A stretch of 64,000 nucleotides of DNA from PWVB01 sp964530185 (GTDB lineage: Bacteria > Chloroflexota > Anaerolineae > B4-G1 > SLSP01): NCBI GenBank assembly GCA_964530185.1, contig CAZHBB010000003.1, positions 1 to 64,000 of the forward strand, written 5' to 3'. Numbering within the stretch: position 1 is the first letter of the stretch; each line of letters opens with the position of its first letter. The translations under genes and the position numbers were made by a program. Below the pieces are notes generated by a model, which was not told the DNA's origin, searched no databases, and saw only the letters and a program-made list of their open reading frames with translations. Shown one piece after another: positions 42,254 to 50,950 of this stretch.

Positions 42254-43411
42254 ATGACAGGGAAGTTGGCAATTATTCCGGCAGAATCGGCCGCGGAGAA
42301 AGACGAGTTGATCAAGTTCCAGTGGCAAGTCTACAAAGGAGACCCTTATTGGGTCCCACCGCTTATGTCTGAGCGACGCACATTGCTCGATCCCGAGCGT
42401 CACCCTTTTCACGAACATGCAAAGGTTCGGTACTTCACTGCACGGCGTGATGGCCGCATTGTGGGCACCATCGCAGGCATCATCAACCACCGGCACAACG
42501 AGTACTGGAATGACCACACAGGGTTCTTCGGGCTGTTCGAGGTCCTTCCTGGTGAAGAGGAAGCCGCCCATGCACTGTTACGCACGGCTGAGGCCTTCTG
42601 CCGCGATGAGGGCATGGACGCTATCCGGGGTCCCATGAACTTCTCCCAGAACGAGGAATGCGGCCTCCTGGTCGACGGCTGGAATGGGCCGCCTGTCATC
42701 CTGATGCCGTACAACCCTCGCTACTACGTAGACATGATCGAAAGCGCCGGCTATAGCAAAGCTCAGGATCTGCTTGCCTACCTGACCGATCTACGGCAGA
42801 TCCAGCCGGACGGAACAGGGGTCAATCCCAAACTCCTGCGTGTGGCCGACCATGTTCGGCGCCGGGGTGACATCACCATTCGCACTCTGGACATGAGGCA
42901 CTTCCAACGGGATGCCGCGCTTTTCAAAGAGATCTACAACAAGGCCTGGTCCAAGAACTGGGGGTTCGTTCCCCTCACCGAGGGGGAGCTGGAAAATGAG
43001 ATCATGGAACTGAAGCCCATCGTCGATCCCGAGATTACCTTCTTCGTCTACAAAGGCGATCAGCCGGTGGCGGCTGGTCTCCCGCTCCCCGATCTCAATC
43101 AAGCCCTGCATCGAGCCTATCCAAGGCCTGATGTCCCTGAGTGGTGGACCATGGCCAAATTGCTCTACTACTGGAAGGTCCGCAAAGTCATCACCACTGT
43201 GCGGGCATTCGCGGGCGGCGTCATCGAGGACTACCGCGGCCAGGGTCTCCATGCACTGATGATTGTCGAAGGTTTGAAGCGCTGCGTCAAACGCTACCAA
43301 CAACTGGAGGTCTCCTGGGTGCTCGAGAGCAACATCCCCATGCGGCAGACAGCCGCCCACATGGGCGCGAAGCTCTATCGCACGTACCGCATCTACCAGA
43401 AACCTCTGTAG
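42254..43411 (+). CDS. GNAT-fold protein of the hypothetical YghO-like type
   Basis: 385 residues. The N-terminus has FQWQVYKGDPYWVPPLMSE and RDGRIVGTIAGIINHRHNEY, followed by the FFGLFE segment and FCRDEGMDAIRGPMNFSQNE, a pattern shared with a widespread bacterial family of two-domain GNAT-related proteins. The C-terminal half contains GVIEDYRGQGLHALMI, an acetyl-CoA binding loop (Q/RxxGxA/G). It is likely a cytosolic acyltransferase. The acceptor is unknown. The gene is monocistronic, between a consensus promoter and a strong terminator. Confidence 0.7.
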   Translation: MTGKLAIIPAESAAEKDELIKFQWQVYKGDPYWVPPLMSERRTLLDPERHPFHEHAKVRYFTARRDGRIVGTIAGIINHRHNEYWNDHTGFFGLFEVLPGEEEAAHALLRTAEAFCRDEGMDAIRGPMNFSQNEECGLLVDGWNGPPVILMPYNPRYYVDMIESAGYSKAQDLLAYLTDLRQIQPDGTGVNPKLLRVADHVRRRGDITIRTLDMRHFQRDAALFKEIYNKAWSKNWGFVPLTEGELENEIMELKPIVDPEITFFVYKGDQPVAAGLPLPDLNQALHRAYPRPDVPEWWTMAKLLYYWKVRKVITTVRAFAGGVIEDYRGQGLHALMIVEGLKRCVKRYQQLEVSWVLESNIPMRQTAAHMGAKLYRTYRIYQKPL

Positions 43412-43441
43412 AGTCCTCTTCGCGCTTGTGACACAGACACA

Positions 43442-43480
43442 AAGCGCCCATGGGTCTTGTCTTGAGACCCATGGGCGCTT
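43442..43480. terminator. Terminator between convergent genes
   Basis: A 16-bp perfect stem (43442-43457 with 43465-43480) around a 7-nt loop, ending in TT on each side. It serves both the GNAT-like gene and the nitrilase-like gene. Confidence 0.85.
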
Positions 43481-43542
43481 CTGACATGCCCTCTGAGTTA
43501 GTTGGTGCGCACCACCACCACGATTATTGACACGGATGTCCT

Positions 43543-44355
43543 TTAGTATTTCCTCACAATGGGGCGATAGGCCGCAGGCTGCCGGGCCAATACGATCTGA
43601 GACTCTTCACGCCGATGACGGACATCGTCCAGGTCAAGGCGTACAATCACATAGCCTTCCTCCGGCTCCTCCAGTGCCGCCAACACTTCACCACCAGGCG
43701 AGAGAACCGCACTCTGACCAGCAAATAAATAGGACGGCTCCTCTCCAATGCGATTAGCAGCAGCGATAAAGATGTCGTTCTCGTAGGCCCGAGCCACCAA
43801 CAAAGTCCGCCAGATGTCAGCGTCCTCCATTTGCCAGGCTGCTGGCAACAGAATGATCTCAGCACCGCTCAGCATCAGGCTGCGGGCAACCTCAGGAAAC
43901 GCCAAGTCCCATCCGATCATCACGCCGATGATCCCGACTTCAGTCTCGAAGGGCTTGATCTGGTAGCCTGGACGGAAGACCAGACGTTCCTCAGCCGGCA
44001 GGTGCACCTTGCGATATTCACCTGCGACCTCCCCGTCTGGGCCGATCAAGACAGCCCCATTATACAGCACCGTTTCCACACTCTCCTTGACCGCCATGCC
44101 CACGAGCACATAGACCCCAAACTCGCTGGCGTGCTGTCCCAGGATATTTGTCACGGCACCTGGCACCCGTTGGGCCATCTGTGCGAAACGCGCTCCACCC
44201 TCATAGCCAGTCACTGCAAGCTCAGGAAACACGATGATGTCCACCGGCTGGTCAGTGGCAATACGAGTAATCATGTCGGCCATCTTGCCGACGTTATCTT
44301 CCATCTTGGCAAGCTGAGGCGCCATTTGGACGACAGCAACATTGAGCTCACGCAT
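43543..44355 (-). CDS. Nitrilase-superfamily protein lacking the catalytic Cys
   Basis: 270 residues from the ATG at 44355 (AAAAGGAG upstream; a GTG two codons earlier is too close to that site). The fold follows carbon-nitrogen hydrolases: the first catalytic Glu is in FPELAVTGYEGG (E45) and the Lys in EYRKVHLPAEER (K116). The third position, normally Cys in a GVxxCxDxxFPE motif, reads VMIGWDLAFPE, with Gly148 in place of Cys. The protein is therefore expected to lack hydrolase activity. It may bind ligand or a partner protein. The remainder is full length and otherwise well conserved, so it is not a decayed gene. Confidence 0.85.
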   Translation of the reverse strand: MRELNVAVVQMAPQLAKMEDNVGKMADMITRIATDQPVDIIVFPELAVTGYEGGARFAQMAQRVPGAVTNILGQHASEFGVYVLVGMAVKESVETVLYNGAVLIGPDGEVAGEYRKVHLPAEERLVFRPGYQIKPFETEVGIIGVMIGWDLAFPEVARSLMLSGAEIILLPAAWQMEDADIWRTLLVARAYENDIFIAAANRIGEEPSYLFAGQSAVLSPGGEVLAALEEPEEGYVIVRLDLDDVRHRREESQIVLARQPAAYRPIVRKY

Positions 44356-44410
44356 ACCCACTCCTTTTCATTATGAAGATCAGGCCCTTACAAGTCCGCC
44401 CGCGCGGGTT

Positions 44411-44430
44411 CTCGGTGGTCGCCCACCGAG
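44411..44430 (-). terminator. Terminator of the traR-lspA-rluD operon
   Basis: An 8-bp perfect stem CTCGGTGG/CCACCGAG with a 4-nt loop begins directly after the RluD stop. A G/C-rich inverted repeat follows. The T-tract is weak. Confidence 0.55.
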
Positions 44431-45417
44431 TCACAGCCCCGTCTTGGGACGTCGCATGTAAGTCAAGATAGAGGCAAGTTCCGGCGGCAGAGGCGACACC
44501 AACTGTACCTTCTCACCCGTCAACGGATGTTGCAGCAATGCGCTGCTCAGATGTAGAAAGAGCCGATCTGGAAGCATCGACTGATACCTATGACCATAGA
44601 TGCGATCTCCAACAACGGGAAAGCCATACCAGGAGAGATGCACACGGATCTGATGCAAACGCGCGCGCTCCGGTTGCACCTCCAGCAGGGTATAATACCT
44701 GCCCCGGTCCCGGTAATGTTCGTGGCTTCGGACCCTCGTTCGCACTGGACGCCCTGTCCGGGTGACAGCCAGGCGCCGACGCGTATGGCTCAGGTTGCCG
44801 ATAGGCTCATCGATCAGATGTTCACCCTGCAGCTTACCTTCGACTAGCACCGAATAGGTATAGACGACACGACCGTGTTTCAGCGCCCGCCGCAGTTCGC
44901 GGTAGACCGCTTCATCCTTGGCAATCACGACCAATCCTGAGGCGTCACGATCTATCCTGGTGATCACACCCGCACGTTCAACGCCTCCCACATGCGCAAT
45001 GGCCGGATAATGGCGGGCCACCCTCTCTGCCACCGACAGAGGCTCTACACCTTGCCGTCGACCGACAGCCACACCGGCGGGCTTATCTACGACGAGAAGG
45101 GCTGCATCCTCGTAGAGGACCGGGAGTGGTGCGCTTTCCTCATCGGGGATGTTCAACGATGGCGCCCTTAGGACCCGGTTCACGAGGTTCACTGTCACAC
45201 CGTCGCCGGCCTGCAGATGCATTCCAAGACTGCGAGGCGCTTTGCCATTCACCAGGATCCTGCCCTCGGCGAGCAGCGACCGAATATCCTCCTCCCGAAG
45301 ATCCGGTCGCCATAGCGCCAACAACTGGTCGAGCCGCAGAGGCTCCTCAGCCACCAGCGAGACGATATCGGACCGCTGTCGTTCCCCCTCCTCAGTCAAG
45401 ACCACCGGATCCTTCAA
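44431..45417 (-). CDS. RluA/RluD family 23S rRNA pseudouridine synthase
   Basis: 328 residues. The S4 RNA-binding domain (about 28-80; LRLDQLLALWRPDLREEDI, VNGK) precedes the catalytic domain with LYEDAALLVVDKPAGVAVG and the motif RID156RDASG that holds the catalytic Asp. Later motifs ARLHQIRVHLSWYGFPVVGD are typical. It isomerises uridines in 23S rRNA, most likely sites like those of RluD, but the target site cannot be fixed here. It overlaps lspA by 26 nt and is last in the operon. Confidence 0.92.
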   Translation of the reverse strand: MKDPVVLTEEGERQRSDIVSLVAEEPLRLDQLLALWRPDLREEDIRSLLAEGRILVNGKAPRSLGMHLQAGDGVTVNLVNRVLRAPSLNIPDEESAPLPVLYEDAALLVVDKPAGVAVGRRQGVEPLSVAERVARHYPAIAHVGGVERAGVITRIDRDASGLVVIAKDEAVYRELRRALKHGRVVYTYSVLVEGKLQGEHLIDEPIGNLSHTRRRLAVTRTGRPVRTRVRSHEHYRDRGRYYTLLEVQPERARLHQIRVHLSWYGFPVVGDRIYGHRYQSMLPDRLFLHLSSALLQHPLTGEKVQLVSPLPPELASILTYMRRPKTGL

Positions 45418-45961
45418 CCTCCGCCGCGGACAGACGCCGGGGCTCCAACAATATGGAATCCAGAAGCAGCAGACCCACCCCCACCACTACTGAGGCATCG
45501 GCCAAGTTAAACACAGGCCAGGTGCGAAAGGGCCAGAAGTTGACATCCAGAAAATCGACCACGTAGCCTCGCAGCAGCCGATCGATGATGTTGCCCAACG
45601 CGCCACCCACCACGAGGCCCAATGCGAGGTGACTCCACCATTCAGGTCCCACCACCTTCGTCCTGAAAATCACCGCACCCAACGCAACGAGAATCGAAAA
45701 GACCAGGAAGAGGTGCCCCCATCCCGGGAACAATCCAAAGGCAATCCCCGTATTGTGCACAAAGGTAAAAGAGAAGACAGGTGCCATCCATGAGATCAGA
45801 TCGACCGGTTCCATTAGAGGAAGATTGGCCGCCACCAGTGCCTTGGTGATTTGATCCAACACCACAACGGCCATAACCGAGCCATAGAATAGGCCCGTCA
45901 TCCGGCCCGGCTTTGCCACAACGCGCTCATGCGATAAGGACATCGGCCCTATGACGCCCAT
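45392..45961 (-). CDS. lspA: Lipoprotein signal peptidase
   Basis: 189 residues with four membrane helices. The family motifs are VVLDQITKALV (D36), GGALGNIIDR, then the catalytic aspartates D136 in YVVDF and D155 in FNLADASV. It cleaves the signal peptide of diacylglyceryl-prolipoproteins at the conserved Cys. This fits the several lipoproteins in the window. It starts 7 nt after the zinc-finger gene's stop, with GAGG upstream. The N-terminal 20 residues are an extra extension. Confidence 0.95.
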   Translation of the reverse strand: MGVIGPMSLSHERVVAKPGRMTGLFYGSVMAVVVLDQITKALVAANLPLMEPVDLISWMAPVFSFTFVHNTGIAFGLFPGWGHLFLVFSILVALGAVIFRTKVVGPEWWSHLALGLVVGGALGNIIDRLLRGYVVDFLDVNFWPFRTWPVFNLADASVVVGVGLLLLDSILLEPRRLSAAEVEGSGGLD

Positions 45962-45968
45962 AGAGACC

Positions 45969-46316
45969 TCACCGCTGCTGCTCGAGGCGCACCTGACAAC
46001 TCATACAGTACCGGGCCTCCGGCACCACTTCCAGCCGCGGGAGGTCAATCCGTGTACCGCACGACTCACAGATCCCGTACGTACCATCCTCGAATTTCGC
46101 GAGTGCGTGTTGTACGTCACGATAGCTCTGCTGCAGGCGCTGAGCCAGGCCGAAATCGCGCTCCTGCTCGAAGACCTCAGTCGCTGCATCCGCCATGTGG
46201 TTGCTGTATCCCACCCCATCCTCACGGACCTCGCGGTGGATGTCCTCCAACTGCGATCGCAGCGCCACGAGTTTCTCCTCAAGCAATTGACGCAGTTCTG
46301 CATAAGATGCTGGCAT
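45969..46316 (-). CDS. TraR/DksA family zinc-finger protein
   Basis: 115 residues from the ATG at 46316 (GGGGAGATGG upstream; a longer start at 46346 overlaps the promoter). A coiled-coil N-terminus (LLEEKLVALRSQLEDIHREV) leads to the zinc finger CESCG...CMSCQ at the C-terminus, a dksA C4 type. Such proteins bind RNA polymerase through the secondary channel and tune transcription in stringent response. It heads the operon with lspA and rluD. Confidence 0.88.
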   Translation of the reverse strand: MPASYAELRQLLEEKLVALRSQLEDIHREVREDGVGYSNHMADAATEVFEQERDFGLAQRLQQSYRDVQHALAKFEDGTYGICESCGTRIDLPRLEVVPEARYCMSCQVRLEQQR

Positions 46317-46346
46317 ACCATCTCCCCTAACCGTTCGATGCCCCAA

Positions 46347-46374
46347 ATTCTACTCGAGTTCACATGGAAGACAA
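46347..46374 (-). promoter_or_regulatory. Promoter of traR-lspA-rluD operon
   Basis: Minus-strand TTGTCT (46374-46369), a 16-nt spacer and TAGAAT (46352-46347), about 30 nt before the ATG at 46316. Confidence 0.65.
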
Positions 46375-46530
46375 GACGTAATCGTTCACAGTCCCTTCGC
46401 TGCGATGATCTGTTACGACGGAACTTGGGAGGAAAGGGGGCGTTCTTCACCCTTCCGTAATCCCTTTGTAACAACAAACCTGCCCCCCTGCTGTACAATG
46501 AATGTAGCATGTAAGTGCAGTTTTGTGAGT

Positions 46531-46559
46531 TTGGTGTAGGATTCTGGAAGAATTATACG
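46531..46559 (+). promoter_or_regulatory. Candidate promoter of the dockerin-cohesin operon
   Basis: TTGGTG (46531-46536), a 17-nt spacer and TATACG (46554-46559), 29 nt before the ATG. An alternative -10 is TACAAT at 46494-46499. Neither match is strong. Confidence 0.4.
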
Positions 46560-46587
46560 TTTCTTAGCTTATGCGAGGAGGATCGAG

Positions 46588-47598
46588 ATGATCAAGAGGC
46601 GCTGGTTACCGCTCGTGGTGGTTCTTACTATTCTTGTCGGTCTATTGCCTCAGATGGTAGCGGCCCAAAGTCCAAACTATTACACGTCCGTTATCCTGAG
46701 CGACATTACATCCGGCGCACCAGTGGTCGGTGGTACATTCACGACTGATCTGAGCCTGTCAATTGTGAATAATGCCACCCCACAACTCGGGGTGATGGGC
46801 GCAGATGTCTGGATCCGCTTTGATCCCACGATCTTAGCCGTGGATGATGCAGACGACAATCCCGCCAACGGCATTCAAGTTAGCATTTCGACCGAGTTCT
46901 TCGGCGGCTCCGTATTTGTCGCCGCCAACGAGGTCACCACCTGCCCCAGCGGTGGAACCTGCGTCCATCTGGCATTGAGTCACTCGGGCGCCCCTATCAC
47001 CAACCGCACCGGAAAAATCGCTACGATCACATGGGCTGGACTGGCAGCGGGAGACGGGGGACTTGAGGTCGCACTTCCGGAGACGGTGCTTGCTGACGTG
47101 AACGGGGCAGACGTCCCGATCAACAGCACCACCGTACCCGCTATCGCCGTAGTGGAGCCGGGGACCATCTCGGGTAAGGTTCTGCGTCAGGGGACACGGA
47201 CCGATCACGCCAATACTGAGGTCGTGGCCTACAACACAGGTGGTGGCGTTGTTGGCACTGCCACAACCCTGGCTGATGGTAGCTTCGAGCTGATTGTGCC
47301 GATCGGGGGATCCTACCTGGTCCAGGCATCTTACAACGGCTACCTTAAGGCACAGAAGAGCAGCGTCTATGTGGTGGGAGCTGCTGTTGATCTAGGGACC
47401 ACCACCATCCTGGGCGGCGATGTCAACGGCGACAACAACGTCAACATCCTCGATATCGTGACGATCATCAGCCGCTACGGGACCACAGGCTGGGCCCCAA
47501 CTGAGCCCGCCGACATCAATGATGACGGCGAAGTGAACATCTTCGATCTGACAATCGCAGCAGGCAACTTTGGCCGCTACGGCCCGCTGGGATGGTAA
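46588..47598 (+). CDS. Secreted protein with cohesin-like, carboxypeptidase-regulatory-like and dockerin domains
   Basis: 336 residues with an N-terminal signal peptide (about 1-27, cut after VAA). Residues about 30-190 form a cohesin-like beta-sandwich (MGADVWIRFDPTILAVDDAD). About 191-275 is a carboxypeptidase-regulatory-like domain (GTISGKVLRQG, TLADGSFELIVP). The C-terminal dockerin type I (about 276-332) has two EF-hand-like repeats, GDVNGDNNVNILDIVTIISR and ADINDDGEVNIFDLTIAAGN, with the calcium-binding D/N residues intact. RBS GAGGAGG. A dockerin normally docks into a cohesin, and the next gene encodes one. No glycoside hydrolase domain is present. Confidence 0.85.
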   Translation: MIKRRWLPLVVVLTILVGLLPQMVAAQSPNYYTSVILSDITSGAPVVGGTFTTDLSLSIVNNATPQLGVMGADVWIRFDPTILAVDDADDNPANGIQVSISTEFFGGSVFVAANEVTTCPSGGTCVHLALSHSGAPITNRTGKIATITWAGLAAGDGGLEVALPETVLADVNGADVPINSTTVPAIAVVEPGTISGKVLRQGTRTDHANTEVVAYNTGGGVVGTATTLADGSFELIVPIGGSYLVQASYNGYLKAQKSSVYVVGAAVDLGTTTILGGDVNGDNNVNILDIVTIISRYGTTGWAPTEPADINDDGEVNIFDLTIAAGNFGRYGPLGW

Positions 47599-47630
47599 AC
47601 GGCCAATCGACCAAGTAGGGGGATAAAGTC

Positions 47631-48650
47631 ATGAAGTCCAATCGAGTGTTACGTTTGCTAAGCGCATGGCTCCTGCTCGCACTTGCTCTGTTGAGCACGC
47701 CAACGCCCCAGGCTCTGGCGGCCGATCCGGTCGTCAAGATCGTGCCCGCCACCAGCACCATCCAGGTAGGAGAGACCGTCGTGGTGAGCGTGACGGTGGA
47801 AAACGTCAGCAACCTCTTTGGAGCCGAATTCCATCTCTCCTTCGACGCCAGTATCCTCGAGGTCGTTGACGCCGACGCAGGCACCGGAGGCATCCAGATC
47901 AGCATGGGGGACTTCCTTGCTCCGGATTTCGTGGCCCAGAACCTGGCTGACAACGCCACTGGGACCATCGACTTCGCCATCTCTCAAATGGCCCCCCACG
48001 CTGCAGTGAGCGGCAGCGGCACACTGGCCACGATCACCTTCAAGGGCAAGGCGGCCGGGACAGCCAGCGTGAGCTTCACCAGCGTTTTGCTGGCGGACGC
48101 GGGCGGAGGACAGATTCCCTCCTCCTCACAGAACGCCACTGTCACTGTGACCAGCGGCGCAACGGCAACTCCCTCACCCACCACACCGGCGCCTACGACA
48201 CCGGCTCCGACCGCTTCGCCGACAACCCCACCTGCGACGACCACCCCACCCTCTTCATCATGCACTATCCAGGGGTACCACACGGTACGAGCAGGGGAGA
48301 CGCTCTACTCCATCGGACGCGCCTATGCCACAGATCCCAACGCCATCGCCGCCTGCAACGGCATTGTCAATCCCAGCCTTCTTTATGTGGGCACCCGATT
48401 GGGAATCCCAGTGGCTCCCTGGTCACCGATCCCACCCGGCCCTGTCGCAGTACGTCAGTTTACCCCAGGTGGCAGCACGCCTGCCCCCTCGCCATCGACC
48501 GGCTGCCGTTATTACCACACAGTCCAATGGGGAGATACCCTGACCGCCATCGCACTTCGTTATGGCTCTGACATCTGGAGCATTGGTCGCGCCAACTCCA
48601 TCTACAACCTGAACCTCATCTACGCTGGACAGGTGTTGTGCATCCCATAA
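47631..48650 (+). CDS. Secreted cohesin protein anchored by two LysM domains
   Basis: 339 residues. A signal peptide (about 1-31) is followed by a cohesin-type domain (about 33-175; VGETVVVSVTVENVSNLFGAE). A threonine-proline linker (about 176-209) leads to two LysM domains (about 216-260 YHTVRAGETLYSIGRAYA; 295-339 YHTVQWGDTLTAIALRYG). LysM binds N-acetylglucosamine of peptidoglycan, so the cohesin is presented at the cell wall. It lies 32 nt after the dockerin gene, in the same operon. A hairpin follows at 48678. Confidence 0.88.
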   Translation: MKSNRVLRLLSAWLLLALALLSTPTPQALAADPVVKIVPATSTIQVGETVVVSVTVENVSNLFGAEFHLSFDASILEVVDADAGTGGIQISMGDFLAPDFVAQNLADNATGTIDFAISQMAPHAAVSGSGTLATITFKGKAAGTASVSFTSVLLADAGGGQIPSSSQNATVTVTSGATATPSPTTPAPTTPAPTASPTTPPATTTPPSSSCTIQGYHTVRAGETLYSIGRAYATDPNAIAACNGIVNPSLLYVGTRLGIPVAPWSPIPPGPVAVRQFTPGGSTPAPSPSTGCRYYHTVQWGDTLTAIALRYGSDIWSIGRANSIYNLNLIYAGQVLCIP

Positions 48651-48677
48651 AGACTACACCAGACTCAGCCGGTCACA

Positions 48678-48712
48678 CAGTCGCGTCGCGGCGAGCTGCC
48701 GCGACGCGACTG
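48678..48712. terminator. Terminator after the cohesin gene
   Basis: A perfect 15-bp GC-rich stem with a 5-nt loop lies between convergent genes. The T-tract is absent, so efficiency is uncertain. Confidence 0.6.
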
Positions 48713-48731
48713 CATCTACCGGGTTACAAGC

Positions 48732-50240
48732 TCAGTGGAACGCACAACGGTACAGGAACAGCGACACTCCAGTGAAGTAGTAAGCCTCGTCGGTGCGACA
48801 CGTGGTATCCAACCATGCCTTCACCAACTCACGCGCGTCCCACAGAGCGACTTCAGAGTAAACAAGCCATACACGTTGGGTATCCCCTACGATGCGCGCC
48901 ATCTCCTGGGTGACGTAACTCTCGCCTACCTGATAGCGGCCATCCGGCAACTGCCAGTTCGTGTATGGGGCTTCCGCCCATCTCCCCAGATCGCCATCTG
49001 CATAGAACGCATACACATAATGATTGTAAGGAATCTGAAACAACAGAAGATCGTCCTGTCCACGTCGGGCGGTAACGACTTCCACCACGCGCTCGAACTG
49101 TGGTTTGATAGGATGAGCCATCTGCATCAACAAGCCATGGAGGTTGACGATCATCAACAGGGCCAGCAGGACAGCGGCCAGCGAGGGCCATCGGCGCCTC
49201 AAGGCATCTAAGCCAACCCCACCTAAGATATAGAAAGCTGGTGCGCTCCAGATCAAATACCGATCGGTGAAGATCGGACTGCGCAAGGAGACAAGCCACA
49301 CGGCCAGTAAGGGGAGAATGAGCCAGACCCCCAACTGAACCAGCCGCACCCTCCGGCTCAACGCCAGCCGTACGAGCCCAGCCCATACCAACAGTGCAAA
49401 AGCTGTGACGATGACCCATAGTCCCGCTTCCCCACCCCAGCTTCCCTGATAGATGCCAGCGCTCCACCCCGTCAGCAGCATCTGTGCCATCTGCTCCAGC
49501 GAATAGCGGGGAAAACCTGTCTCCCGCTGTTGCAGGAGGAGGGGAAGTTGCCACTGCAGAAGTGGAAGATAGGGCAACACGAGCCCGGCAAGCACCAGCA
49601 CGCCCCCAACTAGAGCCCGGGGGTGGCGGTCCCTGCAGAGCAGGAACCAGAGTACCAACACCGGAACCAAAAGGGCTGTCAGAATGTGGCTGTAGAATGC
49701 CAAACTCGCTGCCACCAACACCATTCCCCACCATACCAGGCGAGATGTTTGACAAGCTCTATCCAAGGCATAGCACGCCAGGAGTACCAGAAAGGGCACC
49801 CAGGTGTACATCTTGATCTCCTGGGCATACCAGACCATGTATGGTGACAGAGCCGTCAACAGTGCGGCAATCATCGCGCCTCTCTTTCCACAGAGCCGCG
49901 TTGACAACCTGAAGAGCAAAGGGACGCTCAGCACTCCCCACAGCGTCGAGAGGAACCGCATGGCATAAGGGGTATCCCCCGCAAGCTCTATCCACGCCCG
50001 TAATAACATCGAATAGAGTGGACCATTCCATCCAGGCCGTGTCAGATTTGCCAGCAGTTCACGCCAACCGAAGAATGCAAAGCGCCATTGGTCCACCTCA
50101 TCCCGCCAGAGCCCCTGGCTTTGGATACCCATGAGGCGGACCAGATACGCCAGCAGGACTAAAGCGACGAGCACCAGCGTCATCTGGACAGGATGCTGCC
50201 TATGCCTACCTTGAACACGTCGCTTGGTCAATTGGTCCAC
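48732..50240 (-). CDS. ArnT/PMT-type GT-C membrane glycosyltransferase
   Basis: 502 residues with about 10 hydrophobic helices. The acidic motif GLWRDEVDQWRFAFFGW follows the first helix, as in the PMT_2 family, and PYMVWYAQEIKMYTWVPF is a conserved later segment. It would transfer sugar from a polyprenyl-phosphate donor on the outer face. The start is a GTG. No extracytoplasmic module follows, unlike the other GT-C proteins here. Confidence 0.85.
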   Translation of the reverse strand: MDQLTKRRVQGRHRQHPVQMTLVLVALVLLAYLVRLMGIQSQGLWRDEVDQWRFAFFGWRELLANLTRPGWNGPLYSMLLRAWIELAGDTPYAMRFLSTLWGVLSVPLLFRLSTRLCGKRGAMIAALLTALSPYMVWYAQEIKMYTWVPFLVLLACYALDRACQTSRLVWWGMVLVAASLAFYSHILTALLVPVLVLWFLLCRDRHPRALVGGVLVLAGLVLPYLPLLQWQLPLLLQQRETGFPRYSLEQMAQMLLTGWSAGIYQGSWGGEAGLWVIVTAFALLVWAGLVRLALSRRVRLVQLGVWLILPLLAVWLVSLRSPIFTDRYLIWSAPAFYILGGVGLDALRRRWPSLAAVLLALLMIVNLHGLLMQMAHPIKPQFERVVEVVTARRGQDDLLLFQIPYNHYVYAFYADGDLGRWAEAPYTNWQLPDGRYQVGESYVTQEMARIVGDTQRVWLVYSEVALWDARELVKAWLDTTCRTDEAYYFTGVSLFLYRCAFH

Positions 50241-50252
50241 CCCATCTATAAT
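50224..50252 (+). promoter_or_regulatory. Promoter of the DUF456 gene
   Basis: TTGGTC (50224-50229), a 17-nt spacer and TATAAT (50247-50252), overlapping the start of the divergent GT gene. The leader to 50370 would be about 110 nt and contains a GATGGGA/TCCCATC hairpin (50271-50287). A TTGACA at 50322 may belong to a second promoter. Confidence 0.5.
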
Positions 50253-50369
50253 CGGGAGCGTCTTCTCCCCGATGGGAGGCTCCCATCCTCATCCTGGACA
50301 TTGGGGTAAGGGGAGAGTAGGTTGACATCGCATGAGTAGGGAAGTATCAGCACCAAGGAGGTAAATGCC

Positions 50370-50861
50370 GTGACGTGGCTCGGTACCGCGTTCCGTTTTG
50401 TCATCCTGCTCAGCTTGCTCGCCTCCTGGATTGGTATGTTGATTCCAGCATTCCCAGCCCCCACCGTGATGTGGGCGTTGACGCTTCTATACGGCTTGAG
50501 TGCCGGCTTTGGCACTCTCGGTGCGGTCTGCTTTGGGGTGATCACCGTGCTGACCATCTTCTCGTGGTTTGTGGACAACATTCTTGGTCTGGCCGGGGCA
50601 CGCAAAGGAGGAGCTCAAGGGTGGTCATTGCTGATTGCACCGGCAGTTGGGCTGGTGACAAGCATCCTGCTAACACCCATCGTGGGAATCTTGCTCACCG
50701 GACTTAGTCTCTTCCTTCTTGAGTGGCACCTCAAGAAGGATTGGCGCCTGGCATGGCATGCCACCCGGGCCATGTTGATCGGCTGGGGCTCAGCCGTAGC
50801 CGTACGTCTGGTGATCGGCGCCCTAATTATCGCCCTATGGGCCATCTGGGGGTGGCACTAG
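50370..50861 (+). CDS. DUF456 family membrane protein
   Basis: 163 residues with about four helices. LPATT-like context is absent, but the glycine/proline-rich hairpin helices (SLLASWIGMLIPAFPAPTVM, and FSWFVDNILGLAGARKGGA) match the DUF456 layout. The start is GTG with AGGAGGT seven bases upstream. An ATG six bases earlier leads to an immediate stop. The function is unknown. Confidence 0.75.
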   Translation: MTWLGTAFRFVILLSLLASWIGMLIPAFPAPTVMWALTLLYGLSAGFGTLGAVCFGVITVLTIFSWFVDNILGLAGARKGGAQGWSLLIAPAVGLVTSILLTPIVGILLTGLSLFLLEWHLKKDWRLAWHATRAMLIGWGSAVAVRLVIGALIIALWAIWGWH

Positions 50862-50950
50862 GCCGTCCCGGCCCATCCGCGTCAGGCTGATGGGCCGACC
50901 TTTTGAGCACGCCCAATCTGACCAAATCAGCACTACACCGGAGACGGTGC

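Noticed and set aside
48160..48270. Repetitive Thr/Pro codons resembling a DNA repeat array
   Set aside because: This is the flexible linker of the cohesin-LysM protein, not a CRISPR or satellite; the units vary in length and are in frame.
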